Shown: positions 34,132 through 46,750 of the stretch, one piece after another
Layout: every line of letters begins with the position of its first letter
How positions within the stretch are numbered: position 1 is the first letter of the stretch
Origin: Viscum album
Lineage: Eukaryota; Streptophyta; Magnoliopsida; Santalales; Viscaceae
DNA: 64,000 nt
Direction of reading: 5' to 3'
NCBI GenBank assembly: GCA_963277665.1
Contig: OY728125.1
Span: 1,713,696,889 to 1,713,760,888 of the forward strand
Notes under the pieces: model-generated
The model's input: only the letters and a program-made list of their open reading frames with translations
Database searches by the model: none
What the model was told of the DNA's origin: nothing
Program-made: the position numbers and the translations under genes

Positions 34132-35689
34132 TGTCACACCCCGACATGCGTGTTTATTTTATTTTATGATTTCTTTGACCTTGAATTATTTTTCTGGGGT
34201 TCGCGTCCAGTCTTGGATTAGATTTTTGAGTTTTTGTTAAAATGTGCGCTTTTTGACGCGACGTCGTCGGGCGCGTGAGCGAAGCCTGTTCTGGAAACCC
34301 CGCTCGTCCCTGCCGGTGTATTTTCGCATCCCGTTGTCTTTGGAAAATTTTAAATAGAGTCTTTATATTTAACGCGCACATCTATTGTTATCAGTTCATA
34401 GTTGTTTTTATCATTTAAGACGAAATGAGTATTTTTATCATTTGTATTTTTATCATCATGATTATTATTATAATTATTATTATTATTATTATTATTATAA
34501 TTGATCTTAATAAAGATGTTATTAATTATTATGGTTACTTATTTATTTATTTTCTCTTTCCGAGAGTTGGGGTGAGTTTTAGACTAGTGCGCATGCACTA
34601 CATGTTTGGCAGAGACTGTGCGGACAGCCTGGACACCGGTCTGACAACTTCTGGATCAGACAAAAGCTCACGCTTAGTTCGCGCACAGTCGTTAGAGGCA
34701 TGTGCGGACCACGCAGTTGCACTATTCAAATAAAATAATTATTATGAAATGAAATTATTGTTATTAGAGATTAAAGTTATTATTATTTTTATTATTATCA
34801 TTCTTTTATTATTATCACTATTTTTGTTCATTTATTTATCTTTTTTTTTATCTCTTCTTTTCTTTATTTTTCTTTCCCCCGCTTTTCCTCTAACCCTAGC
34901 AGGCTGCTCCTTTTTTTTTACTACTCTCGTCTCTCTCCCATTTGCAGCCGCCACCCCTCATCTCTCCCTTCTCCTTCCCCCGCTCCAACCTGCTGCAACC
35001 GGCCGCCGGCTTCTCCTCCCCCTTGCAGCAGCCGCACAGCAACCCCTCGCCCTGCTCCTTGCAGCGAGCCAACACCAACACTGTAGCCTCCCACGCCTCC
35101 TGCCTCCCTCGGCCGCACGCACCCAGCGCGGTGCCTCCTCCTCCTCCTCTGTCTGCTATCACACAGCAGCGCCCTAGCCCTCTTTTGCTCCCTGCTCAAG
35201 CCCGCAGCATCCCTACGGCATAGCCATTTCATGCGGCGCCCCCCCCCCCCCTTGCCATCCGCTCCAGATCTGCCTCGCGCGGATTCTCGTCGTTGGCGCC
35301 CCTGCTTGCGGTGCGTCCTCCCTCCCTCAGCACACACACCCGTTGCCTGGAGATCTGCTCCCTTTTCCCTATTGCAGCGCCCCGCTCCGGTGCCTCGGCC
35401 TTCCCCTTCTTCACCTCGCACTACAGTCGCATCACCCAATTCTCCTCCTCCCCTTGCTGCGCATGTGCAGGCCGAGCGATACTTCTACTTCCCCCCCGAA
35501 CAGGTTTCATTTATTTTGTTTTTTTTTATATTACTTTTATTATCATTGTTAATACTACATCCTTATTATTATTTTTGTTATTTTTATTTTTATTATTCTT
35601 GTTGTTACTAATACTACTATTATTATTATTATTTTTATTTTTATTATTATTAATGTTGATAATAATAATAATAATATTATTATTATTAC

Positions 35690-35723
<34 letters not shown>

Positions 35724-38136
35724 TTTAATGTTATTATTATTAATTTTATTATTGTTATTATTATTATTATTCTTATTAATATTCGTATCAATAATATTAC
35801 TATTATGTTATTATTAATCTTATTCTTATTATTATTATTATTATTATTATTAATTTTCATTATTATTATTATTATTTATTATTATTAGTGTTATTATTAT
35901 TATTATTATTATTCTTACTATTATTATTATTATCCTTATTTTTATTATTTTTATGATTCTTACTATTCTTATTATTATCGTTGTTATAATGATCACTATT
36001 ATTATCATTATTACTACTATTGCTTTCGCCTTTGCCTTGTTAGGGGTTTTTATCAATTTATGTTTCGTTTGGTAGGATTATTATTTGAGGGCCCGCGCAG
36101 GGTGTTTTCAAGTGAGCGCCATCGCCGCGCCGTGTCTCCGAGGTTCCGTTGTTGTCGCGCTTCAGTTCCGAGGTGAACGTTTCTTTCCGACGCTTGGTTT
36201 GGAATGCTCTGGTGAGTTTTGGATGTGTCTGAGTCCTTGGTTTTGATTATGCAGAGTGTCGGACTCTATCACGTGGCTTCGGACACGCGTTGTGTCATCG
36301 CGCCTTGGTTCCAAAGTTGTTTTGTCGTCGCGCCTTGGTTTTGAGGTAGGTTCCCTTTGCACTGCTTTTGAAATTTAAGTTATATTATTTCATGCTGTTT
36401 GCGCACACTAGTTGTTCGAAATAAATATTTTATAAATAAGTGATAATATACTATAATTAAAATTTTAAAATAAGATAAGTTAATTTTTAAAAGGTTATTG
36501 AATGTCAAAAGGAGCCGCTTATTTTATACAGGACACATGAAACATCCTTTTGATGAGCAGACACCCAATAATGAAAGAACGCCCGTTTGTCTTTTAAACA
36601 TAATTCACGGAATGTAAAACAGAGTTCTGGTTTAATGAGAAATGATTTCTTTTGAAGCATGATCAAATACTTTGGTTCTTTTGAGAAATTGCCCGGTTGG
36701 CTCTTAAAGTTTATTTGGAAAAGAAAATGGTTTGGTTTGGTTTATAAAAATACTGGAAACCTGTGAAGTAGTGTTTTGTGGATTCTTCAAATAGTTTTAA
36801 ACTGGTCTTGGTAGTGATTGTGAATTGTATTAAATGCCCGTTTGGCACTTTATGGAAAGCGATGGAAAATGTTTTTATAAAAACCCTCTTAGGACGACTC
36901 TCATGCCTTGGTTGCGATTGATTGTTTGGGAGGCCGCGCTTAGAGGCTCCCGGGTACTGGAGTGGAAAAAGGCATGAGGTTGTCCCATGGAGTGGCTCGG
37001 GGAATGCCTGTTGTTCTTTATATATATATATATCTGATTGGATGCTCGGTTGGCATCGGTTGGCTCACCCCCTTTTTTCTTAAACACTTGAGACATGGGA
37101 ATCTGGCATATTGAGAGAATATTCTAAGAACGATTGCTGCACTGGTAGGTTATGGTACTGACCAGTGGCCCATAGTAGGTGGATATATTGGGTTTATTGC
37201 TATGGGATTTGCCCTCGACCTGCCTGTGAGTGGATGGTCGAGCGTATTGTGCGTTTTGATTTCATCGTGACATGTCAATAAGGATGATTTCTCATGTATT
37301 GGTGTCTTCTGGTTTATTCTCGATCTCCTAGGTTCACCCATGTCTATTTCAGCTTCTGTAGCTTGCAGTAATGATTATGATGCTCATGTGTATACTTACA
37401 TTGCCCTTGCTGTATGTTTTACTTTGTGCATTCTGGCATTTTGTTTTCCTTGGAAACTGATAAATTGCTTTTTAATGGGTTTCTAAAAATTGTTTTCAAA
37501 TGGAAGTGTTTAATCCCCTTTTTACAAATTTGAAAATCTAAACATCACTTTCCCCTTTTCCTGAAATGTCATTGGCACTAATGAAATGAACACGAATTTG
37601 AAAAATGGCTAAGGGCAATGGTTCGTACTTTGTTTTCAAGTAGAATATTATTAAAAACATACTTTTATAGATTGTAGTTCAAACTTGAAATGATGTTTCT
37701 TTTATTTTGAAAGGTAGTGCATTGGGAATAGATATCGGGCTAGCCTACTGAGTTTTAATACTCACGCCTATAGTTGTTTTCTGTTTTTAGTGTTTGTGCA
37801 GGCTATAGCTTGAGTGCGCTCGCCTAGGGCGACACTTGATCGTTGAGTCGGAGAGCGACCCACGAGGTCGCACAGAGTTTGTTCGCACGTCGTGTTTGGT
37901 TAGTTTGTTTCCTGTTTGTTTCTGTTTAGTCACTTTGTTTAGTTTACCTTTTTCTGCGCTGCTCTGTTTTATCTTTGCATTCTTATTTATTTATATTGGG
38001 CGAAATCGTTCCCACAGTCTCTAAATGATGCCCTGGCGCTTGTCGCCAGCCCGGGAGGATCGGGAGCGCCTCTCGGGCCATGTCGCGGATCGGCTCGGGT
38101 GACCGGTTCTGGGTCGACCCGGGTTGGTTCGTGACA
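34132..38136 (+). repeat. 3' LTR of the TR-GAG element (4005 bp)
   Basis: Same ends and same internal blocks as the 5' LTR. By-eye differences are a few tens at most, e.g. the C run is 13 (35239-35251), and 36552-36592 differs from 29755-29798 at several bases. Frames at 34749-35860 are microsatellite and GC-block artefacts. Confidence 0.95.
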
Positions 38137-38141
38137 GTAGT
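38137..38141 (+). repeat. Target-site duplication, right copy
   Basis: GTAGT, identical to 27325-27329. Confidence 0.85.
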
Positions 38142-38667
38142 GGCCACATCCTATAATTGTAGATGATATTTATAGATTCCATGGTATAATAGGATACTAT
38201 AAAAGGTTTTTGAAATAAATTCATTTATTTATAATCTAATAACCAATTTAACTCTAAAGGGAATTAAGATTATCTAGACATAAGAGTGTGAAGAAAGTAT
38301 CCAAGAACTGAAGAAGAGGTTGGTTAGTTTACCTATGCTAAATTTACCCATTAATAGGGAAGGTTTTTTCATTTATATTTACTAATCCTTGAAAGGAATT
38401 TGATAAATACTGATGAAAAATTACAAGGTGATTGCATATTCATCATAATAGTTAAATCATCATGAACATAATTAGCCTACCCACGATCTAGAGTTAGCTA
38501 CAGATATATTTATATTAAGGATATGTTGACACTATCTTTTTGGGGATAAGTATGATATATACACTGACCATGATAGTCTGAATTATATATTCACCCAAAT
38601 GGAATTGAACATGAGACAAATGAGATGTTTAGAACTTCTTAAGGACTGAGATTTTTCTATCCATCAT
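38137..38667 (+). pseudogene. RT/RNase H remnant of gypsy element 2, right part
   Basis: The interrupted pol resumes: GYYKRFLK near 38190-38215 matches the GYYRRF motif that normally follows the GHVIS segment seen left of the insertion. Near 38545-38660 the frames read YDIYTDHDSLNYIFTQMELN, then MRCLELLKD, matching Y-D-KSL-Y-F-Q-ELN-RQ-RWLELLKD of gypsy RNase H. It ends abruptly at about 38667, where CACTA-like terminal sequence begins; the remaining RNase H and integrase are missing from the window. Confidence 0.8.
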
Positions 38668-38689
38668 CACCAAAACTAAAAACATTCCT

Positions 38690-38880
38690 TCAATAGTGCT
38701 GGCCTTTATCAGGGCTAGAAAAAACTGTTGATAAAGGGTCCCTTTATCAGCGCTTTATTTTTAATGATGATAAAGGGTACCCTTTATTGGTTCTTTATTA
38801 TTAGCAAAGATAAATGGTATCCTTTATCGGTTCATTTCAAGCTCTGATAAAGGCCTCGATCATCGGGTGAGTCCCAAAAC
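38690..38880 (+). repeat. Left subterminal CTTTATC/GATAAAG repeats
   Basis: Repeated CTTTATCRG and YGATAAAGG units spaced 20-35 bases apart, many as inverted pairs around short AT-rich cores. In CACTA elements such subterminal repeats bind the regulatory protein of the transposon. Confidence 0.6.
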
Positions 38881-39094
38881 AAAATATATCATGGTAAGGT
38901 GCTCATTTATATATTATTCCATCGCATTAGTGTCTCAGAATTCTGCTACTAGGATGGGTTCCCATATAAAATACATACACTTATATGGCCCTGCCCCGAG
39001 CGCACACGGGCCTTAGAGAACCTTATACATAACCCAAGCCTTCGCCAACCTTCATATTTGAGTCCTACATGACCTGGCCTTGTCCATAGAAAAT

Positions 39095-39780
39095 TGTTTT
39101 TACAAAAAAATAATAAAATTATTAAAAATTGAAAAAATAAATAATTAATTAAAGAAATAAAAAGTAAAAATCAATATATTAAAATATATATATATAGATT
39201 AATTTTTTTAAAATAGATAATTATTAATAAATTTAATATATATATATTTAAAATATTAATAATTATTATATATTAAATATAAATATATTATATAAATAAA
39301 ATGAAATAATTAAATGAATAAAATTTAAAAATGAGTAAATTAAAATAATATTAAATAAATTAATTAAATAATTATTGATAAAAATGAATATATTTAATAT
39401 AAATATACAGAAATTATAAATAATAATAAATATTAAATATTAAATATAGATGTGTAAAATGGGTAAAGTGAAATAATTAAAAACATGAATTTTAAAAATG
39501 TGTAATTTAAGAAAAATATTTAAAAAAATTATTTAATTACTTATTGAAAAAAAAATTAATATAAAAATATTCATATTATAAATATTTAAAAATAGTATAT
39601 ATTAAATATAAATAAAATAAAGAAATAAATTGTAATAAATAAAGAAAAAAAATAAAAAATCGACAAATTGAAAAAATTAAACAAAAAAGAAAAAATGAAT
39701 GAATTAAAAAACATTAAAAAAATTATAAAAGTTGAGGCTCAAGAGGCATATTTATTGAAAATATAAAAAGTAATATATAT
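39095..39780. other. AT-rich low-complexity DNA
   Basis: Almost pure A/T with short alternating AT and AAAT-type repeats. No gene. Confidence 0.8.
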
Positions 39781-39949
39781 ATATGAATCAAAATCACCAG
39801 GGATCACAAAAACTGGTGCAAAATTCTTTAACCCACTCGAGACCAGATGCACATATTATGATGGGGATGGAATCCACCTCTACAACAAGGATGTCTTTCC
39901 ATCCTCTAAGACCTGGATTTTATCCATGGGCCATCACTATCATCCCAAA

Positions 39950-42190
39950 TCATAGGAACAACACCATCCTTCATGGAATCAGTTCAAAAAATATCAATAT
40001 TCTTTTTCCCATCTTCATCACTACTCGCGGCAGCAAGCATATCAAAAGAGTTATATAAAATAACATTACTCTTTAATATCTCAATCATGGATTGAGTACT
40101 TCTGGTTGTATTTGAAGCTTTCCTTGGGTTGGGTTCTTCAGACCCCATTATCATTTTTTTCATTAAGGGGTGTATAAAACTTGTTTTGTTCCCCTAAGAA
40201 TTCACTTGGACTAACATGTGTATGATGGCAACCAAAATCTGGAGCAGGGGTCATTTTCTTGAGACCAGGGTCCAAAATAGAAGGAACATGCAGTCAGTAA
40301 TTTATAATTCTCAGGGGTTGAGAAGTATATATAGTGTTTTGTAAACTAGGATGACATTTAGGGTTGAGTCCAGGGTTTTTATCAAAGTAAATCTTGAGAC
40401 CATGATATAAGACTACATCATGTTTTCATAATGTAGTCATGAAAAATTCATCATATACTTTTTGCAGGATCACCCTTTGAATCCAATGAAGCTTCATATA
40501 GGCCATTCTTTAAGAAATAATTTTTATTCAAATGGACCTCAACAGGTTTATCCCTTGTAGTCAAAACATTTTCACTTTTCCCTTTACTCTTAGAAAATCT
40601 TGTAACAATTTGTACTTGCTGAAAATTAAAATCATTGGAAATAAAATCAGAATTCATGTCATTACTAATAGTGAAAGAATCTACACCACTATTCTTTCCA
40701 TCTATCATGAAGGCAGTTGGACCTATTTTCATACTCAGTTCACAAGCAATAAGCAACTCACCCACACCAGAATAGTCTGAGTAATGTTTCCCAAATCATG
40801 ATGTCCTTGTCCTTATACTTCCATGAATTTGTATCCACAATATTGGGCTTAACATTTCATAATATTTGGGAGACTTCAAGTTTCTCCTCTCAAACAATTT
40901 AATCCACCTCTTCCTATGCAATAACATCCAAATCTAGTTAAATATCATCGGAGATATCTCCATCCTTTTATTTACTTCTTCCATTGATAAAGATATCATT
41001 AAAATATGATCTTATCATAACCATTTCATTTTCATTTTAAAAAACTGTCCATGATATTGGGGGACTATCATTAACATGAGTAGTAAAGAGAATACCCATA
41101 TCAATAAAAGAAGAAGGCCCGATATTGGGACTGGTTGTACTTCTCATACTCTATGGAATACCTTTATCCCCATGTAGTGGTGCTCGAACAGAAGTTTCTT
41201 CAACACTCATGGGGATTTGAGCCTATGTATCTTCTTTCATGGTCTATTTTTTATCCTGAGCAGAAATATCCTAGACAACCCCTTTTTCTTATTTATTTTT
41301 ATAGTTAGAAATATAATAACCCTTTAGTTAACAATGAGCACCAATAATGTTTTTTCTGCAATTGTACCTTGTGTTTCCCACTAAGTAACAACACTAACAA
41401 AATAGTGGCATTTTTTCTAAACTATTCTTAAAATGAAATTATCTTGAGGAGTAGAGATGGCTACACTTTCAGTCAATGAGTAACTAAAATAAACCTTGAC
41501 TAATACTCTATTAAAATGACCAAAACTCCCTTTAATTTGGCCATATCCATGTGTATTGGGATTCTGATTATAGATTATATGTAATATAGTATCTTGATGT
41601 TTCAAAACACCCAATTTTATCCATAAATTTAGATCCAAATCTGATAAAAGGTATCTTTGAATTCATTATGATCAAAACATAAATTCCATTCATGAACCCA
41701 AAGGGTTCTCGACTTCTAGTTGACTAAACCAAATCTCTAGGTGCAACCTTTTAAATTTGAAGAAGGAAAATCACATGGAAGATCCCTTGACCCAAATATA
41801 TGCACATAAAATCAAAGAAACCCCAAATCTATGCTATGTGTGAGACCAAATCCACCAAATTACTGGGTTTCATACCTTTTGACAGTGAAACTCGGTCGAT
41901 GAAGGATTGTTTTTGTATATCAAAATGCTCTTAACTTACCCCAACTAAAGCTAATACATGTGTAGTGGTTCTCTTCTTAATGATACATTGTGTGTTTCGA
42001 TTGATAGGAAAGGGAAACAACCCTCCTATTAAATCAGAAAAAGAATAAAAACCTGATGTGTCCTCATCTTACACTTTCTTCCTCACATCAAACGAACTCT
42101 ATCGAACATCATGAAGACTTGAAGAGTAGGAATATAGATTCAAACTCCTTGGATGGAAAAGGTTGGGTCAATCTTCAGTGGGAATTGGGT
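39950..42190 (-). pseudogene. LINE ORF1-like (DUF4283 plus zinc knuckle) pseudogene
   Basis: Read leftward from about 42190. An N-terminal part near 41800-41640 contains YLGQGIFHVIFLLQI and REPFGFMNGIYVLI, which fit the plant LINE ORF1 domain (LGKG-F-F-F...W--G-W-L). LWIKLGVLKHQD follows near 41630-41590, and FGHFNRVLVKVYFSYSLTES near 41525-41460. A degenerate CCHC follows near 41410-41340 (FC-CCYLVGNTRYNC, with the His replaced). A long low-complexity linker (40765-40451) leads to NSFDMLAAASSDEDGKK near 40040-39990, similar to the end of many plant LINE ORF1 proteins. ORF1 proteins bind LINE RNA. No endonuclease or RT follows. Stops break it. Confidence 0.6.
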
Positions 42191-42244
42191 GGTTCTTCTC
42201 CAATTCCTCTCGTTCTTCCATCAATTCTAAATTTTATTAAAAAA

Positions 42245-43500
42245 TTATAATTGAAACAATTATTAATAACATTTCATAAAATTAATATATGTATATATTT
42301 TTATATATATATAATAATTATAAATAGTAATAAATAAAATATATTAAATATAAATAAATAAAATGAATAAAATGTAATAATTAAAAACATGTTAATGTCT
42401 TATTCATTTTTAATAGTTTCTATACATAATTATTCAGTAATATATTAAATATAGAAATTTATTCTTATATATTTTTGTATATATATATATATCAATATAT
42501 ATAATATTTCCTAAAATATGTTTTATATAATACTAAAAATTTATGCTAAACATAAAATAAGTCATATATTTAGTGAATAATGGTTTATAATTCATTATTT
42601 ATATTAATTCAAAATGCTGACTAATTGTATCGAGTTATATAAATTAGTTGAATGTCATTTTATTTTTAAATTTAACATATATAAAACATGTGTTAGAATG
42701 ATTTAACACATACATATACATAATTATTGCATTCTTATACACAATGAACACACAAAAATATTGTCATAATTAAAGAAATCTTATCTAGAAACACATACAC
42801 CTAATATTTATATAATTTATTCAAATTTTAGTTTTCACTTTAGAATTTATTTTAGTGACATGATACATTTAATATATTATTTTATAATTGATAATTTTTA
42901 TTTATTTATTTTAAATAGTATTACAGTTCGATATAATTTATTCATTTTTAATATTTTTATTTTTATTTTTTTGGAATGTAATCATTTTCTTATATTTGTT
43001 TACATTTATTTATTTTCCATGTTTTAATTTTTTCAATGTGTATTCACCATTATTTCAATATATTTGAAATTTTTTTTAACAAATTAATATTTAATTTTTA
43101 AAACAAATCTATTTTTTCAATATTTTCAAAGTGTACTCAAATTTCCATTATTTAATTTCACTAATTATTAACATGCATGCATTTAATATTATATATTATT
43201 TAAGAATAATAAAAATATATTTGTAATTAAATATTTATAAATTAATTAATTATAATGGTATATTTACTATAATTATATTTTTATATTTATATTTTTATAT
43301 TTTTATAATTATATATAAATGATTATAATATTTTAAACAATTATTTATATAATTATAAATGAATAATTATATATAAAAATAATTATAATTTTAAAAAATA
43401 TTATTTAAATAATTCATATATGTACTATATTTATATTTATATTTATATTTTAAATTTATGTATATATATATTTATATATTTATTTATATTTATATTTATA
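42245..43500. other. AT-rich core between the two ORF1 copies
   Basis: Low-complexity A/T sequence with TATATA and ATAATTATA repeats. No gene. It separates the 5' ends of the two divergent ORF1-like copies. Confidence 0.8.
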
Positions 43501-43559
43501 TCTCCATAGAATAAAGGATGATGATGATAGTCTGGGAGATTCTTTGCCTAACCGTGAAT

Positions 43560-45700
43560 GGCAGTCAGGATTGCCTCAATTGATCCTAAGCTTTCATGGA
43601 TTCTATGAGTGCTTCTATTTTTTCTGACCCCTTGGAGGGATCTTCTCTTCCTCCCTTAGGTGATGCTCCTCTCATTTATATTCTGGGGGATGTGAAATGG
43701 ATTTCAGGTAATCCGATTTCTAGGGTCTTGGATGAAAATGAAGGATTTCCCATCTCCATTTCTTATATTATAGCAATAATGAATGTTTTGGACTATACTA
43801 TCTCTCTGAATGATGTTTCAGATGGAGTCCCTCTACATACTTCTCTATATTTAGGGGTTTGAGCTGCGATGGAAACCCTCTCTATTGAAGTAAGGGTTAA
43901 TGGTGATGGTCCACCTGATGTGAACCTTTTTTCTACTTTCAGGGCCTCACATTCTCCATTGAATGTTGTGAATCCTCAATCAATTTTGGTGTTTAATAAT
44001 GGTGATGAGAATCCTACGGTGGAGGGTGATATGGTAACGACTCATCAGGATCTAAAGTAAGGTTGCATCTCCCCAACACTATTTTTTTATGATACTCATT
44101 TTGGGTTATCTCTATCTGGGAGGATTATAAAAAATATCCCATGTGATTTTTTCAAAGAAAACCACTCAATTATCTTGCAATGGATTATCGAGTGAAAAAA
44201 CACTATCATCACTTGGATGGTGGTTCATAAAAGGAAAAATCATTGGAATATCAAGGTCCTATACATAGACTTCTTCAATTTATGGGTTTTGATGGATGGA
44301 AAATTGCATCTATCTATAAGGATTTTTTTTCACATTATTTTTCCTCATATGATCTGAAGGTTCATGCTTAGAGGATGGTATTTTACTCTCTCATAATAGT
44401 ATTTCTATGAATTTGTTATAGAGATCCTAGTTTGAACCTAAAAAATGTTATAAATTTTAATACTCAGGTGTGGATTCAGGTCTTCAACCTCATCTAGTAC
44501 CTATGGAATCCTCAAATATTGTGCGACGTTACCTTTTATAGTGGGTTCGTAATCAAACTAGATAAGAAGACTGGACGTGAAAGGTTTGGACACATCATTC
44601 AAATTGTTATTGAAATTCATATTAGTACAATTCCCACTGACATAGTTGTACTGGTGAATGGTGTTTTCCATTTTGAGATGCATATTGAAGCTGAAACATT
44701 ACATGATCTCTATTAGAAAATTTATAGTATTTGGAACTCTATTGAAAAATACTGAAAATGCTTGAATTTTTTTAACTATAGGAAGTCTATACATGTAGCT
44801 GGGAAAGAAAAGTTCAAGCTATCAGATAGATATACTGTTAATAAGGGAGACAACTCATATACAACTAATACAAAACCTGGGACTAAGGAAGCCAATAATA
44901 TTAATGTAAATATCATGGAAAACAAGGAGTTTCCTTTCCAGACCCATGCTCCTATTATTGTGGCTACACAATAGCTGGGGAAAACTCTAGAAGCTCTGGT
45001 TTCTTGGCCAAAGATGTTGGTGCCACCAGGGAGGAGCCAGACTATGAGTTGTAGGGACATATGGTTATTAATTATGCAAACAGACTGTGTTATGTATTGG
45101 AGAAAAATAAAATAAATTTTTAGTTGATGAGGGGTTTCAAATAGTCCTACCTAGAAAACCCAGTTCTTCCAATACATTTGAGTATGTATCATATCAGCCT
45201 TTGATAGATGGTAATCTTGGTTAGACATGTGTGGTGGTAGATATCCCTATTGTTGGGGCCAGATAGAATGGTAACAGGCAGTCTTCCCACTTTTTAGATC
45301 ACATAAAGACTAGTGGTAATGGTGAATAGTCTTCTCTCCAAGGGTTTCTTCAACCTCTTAAACAAATGGCCTCTCAATTTTTTGATGATCAACATGCTTT
45401 GTTACTGCTGAAACCACCAACAATTATTGATGTAAGATCTCCTGATGTCAAGGGTTATAGAAAGGTTGTTATTGTTAAAGGTGGCACCCAAGGAGGGGAT
45501 GGTAAGTTGATAAGCTTGGGTGAAAATGTGCAATGGTCTTACCCATCTCAATTTTAAAAGGCCCTAAAATCTACTTATGAATCTTTTGGAATGGTTTTGG
45601 CCCTAGAATGTGTCGATGCAAGGAAACATATCAAGGATCCTCCAACGGAATATGAGGTTGAGAGGTACCCCTAGGGCCTCAAAGAATAAATATAAAATCG
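43560..45700 (+). pseudogene. LINE ORF1-like pseudogene, plus strand
   Basis: Starts near 43596 (MDSMSASIFSDPLEGSSLPP) and remains recognisable to about 45700. The DUF4283-like part reads SLNLKNVINFNTQVWIQVFN, then YLWNPQILCDV near 44430-44530. LDKKTGRERFGHIIQIVIEI follows at about 44550-44610, and then VVLVNGVFHFEMHIEAE. A degraded CCHC (CFNYRKSIHVAGKEKFK) lies near 44770. DEGFQIVLPRKPSSSN near 45125 resembles the DGFQ-V...K segment at the end of plant ORF1 proteins. Four main open pieces (43596-43862, 43869-44060, 44519-44716, 44762-44974) are separated by stops. No endonuclease or RT follows. It diverges from the other copy, pointing the opposite way. Confidence 0.6.
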
Positions 45701-46139
45701 TCTGATTTGTATATTGAAGTCGCATTTCAAAAAATGGTACCTTATGTTTTTCGATATACGGACTATTTGATAGTTCAAAAATTGTTATAAAAAATAGTGA
45801 AGATGGTTGTTAGCTTAATCCGTGGCATGATTCTTAGAAAATTTCCTAGAAATAAATTAGTAACATCATTCCAGAGGACTAATAAGATTTTTCATTAACT
45901 GATGAGCTCGTGATACTCAAACGGACCAAGTCATGGTAGAGAGACTGACACCCAAAGGATAGAGATCGATATCCAAGGAATTTCAGTTATAGATGGAGTT
46001 GCATGAGTTTGTCTCTTTCTTTCTTTATTGTAGGAATTCCAAATATTTTCAATCCTTTCTTTCCTTACTTTGTGGTACATTACTTTTTTCTCTATAAATT
46101 TCGTGGGTGTGGGTTGACTTTCTATCTCGTACTCAGACA

Positions 46140-46750
46140 TTTTCAAGTATATTTATTTTTATATTTATATTTATATTCATTTATTAAATATATATATAAA
46201 TATATGTGTATATATAAAATTATATAAATATATATAATGATATAAATATATAAATATTATGTTTTTAAAGTATTTATATAATTATATATAAAAAAATTAT
46301 ATTTAAATAATTATAAACTTATAATAAATATATTTAAATAATTAATATATTTACAATATATATATATATAATATATATAATTATTTAAATATATATAATG
46401 ATAAAAATATATATATATTTATATATAAATAATAGTAAATATATTTACAAATATATTTAGCTATAAATATATTAATAAATGTATATTTACTATATTTATA
46501 AAAGTATATATTTATATATATAAATAAATATAATTTTCCAAAAAAAGTATTTATATAATTATAAATAAGTAATTATTTATTTAAAAAATTAAAAAATAAT
46601 AATAAATATATTTAAATAATGAATATATCTAATATATATATATAAATATATAAATGTTTATAATGATATAAATGCATTTAAAACCAAATACAAATATTTA
46701 TAAATATATTTATAAATGTATTTTTTTATAATTACAATTATAAATACTTT
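46140..46750. other. AT-rich low-complexity DNA
   Basis: Alternating TA and ATAAAT-type sequence without genes, comparable to the left AT-rich block of the same element. Confidence 0.8.

Larger units (their letters stand above)
27330..38136 (+). mobile_element. Young non-autonomous TR-GAG LTR retrotransposon
   Basis: Two nearly identical LTRs of about 4.0 kb (27330-31340 and 34132-38136) flank a 2.8-kb internal region. A perfect 5-bp duplication (GTAGT) brackets the element. By eye only about twenty substitutions separate the LTRs, besides length changes in simple repeats, so insertion is recent compared with everything around it. The internal region has a weak Met-tRNA-type primer site, one intact gag gene and a polypurine tract, but no protease, RT or integrase. 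This is the structure described in plants as TR-GAG. Mobility would depend on enzymes from an autonomous gypsy relative. The element is GC- and CpG-richer than its AT-rich surroundings. It sits inside the RT of gypsy element 2. Confidence 0.93.
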
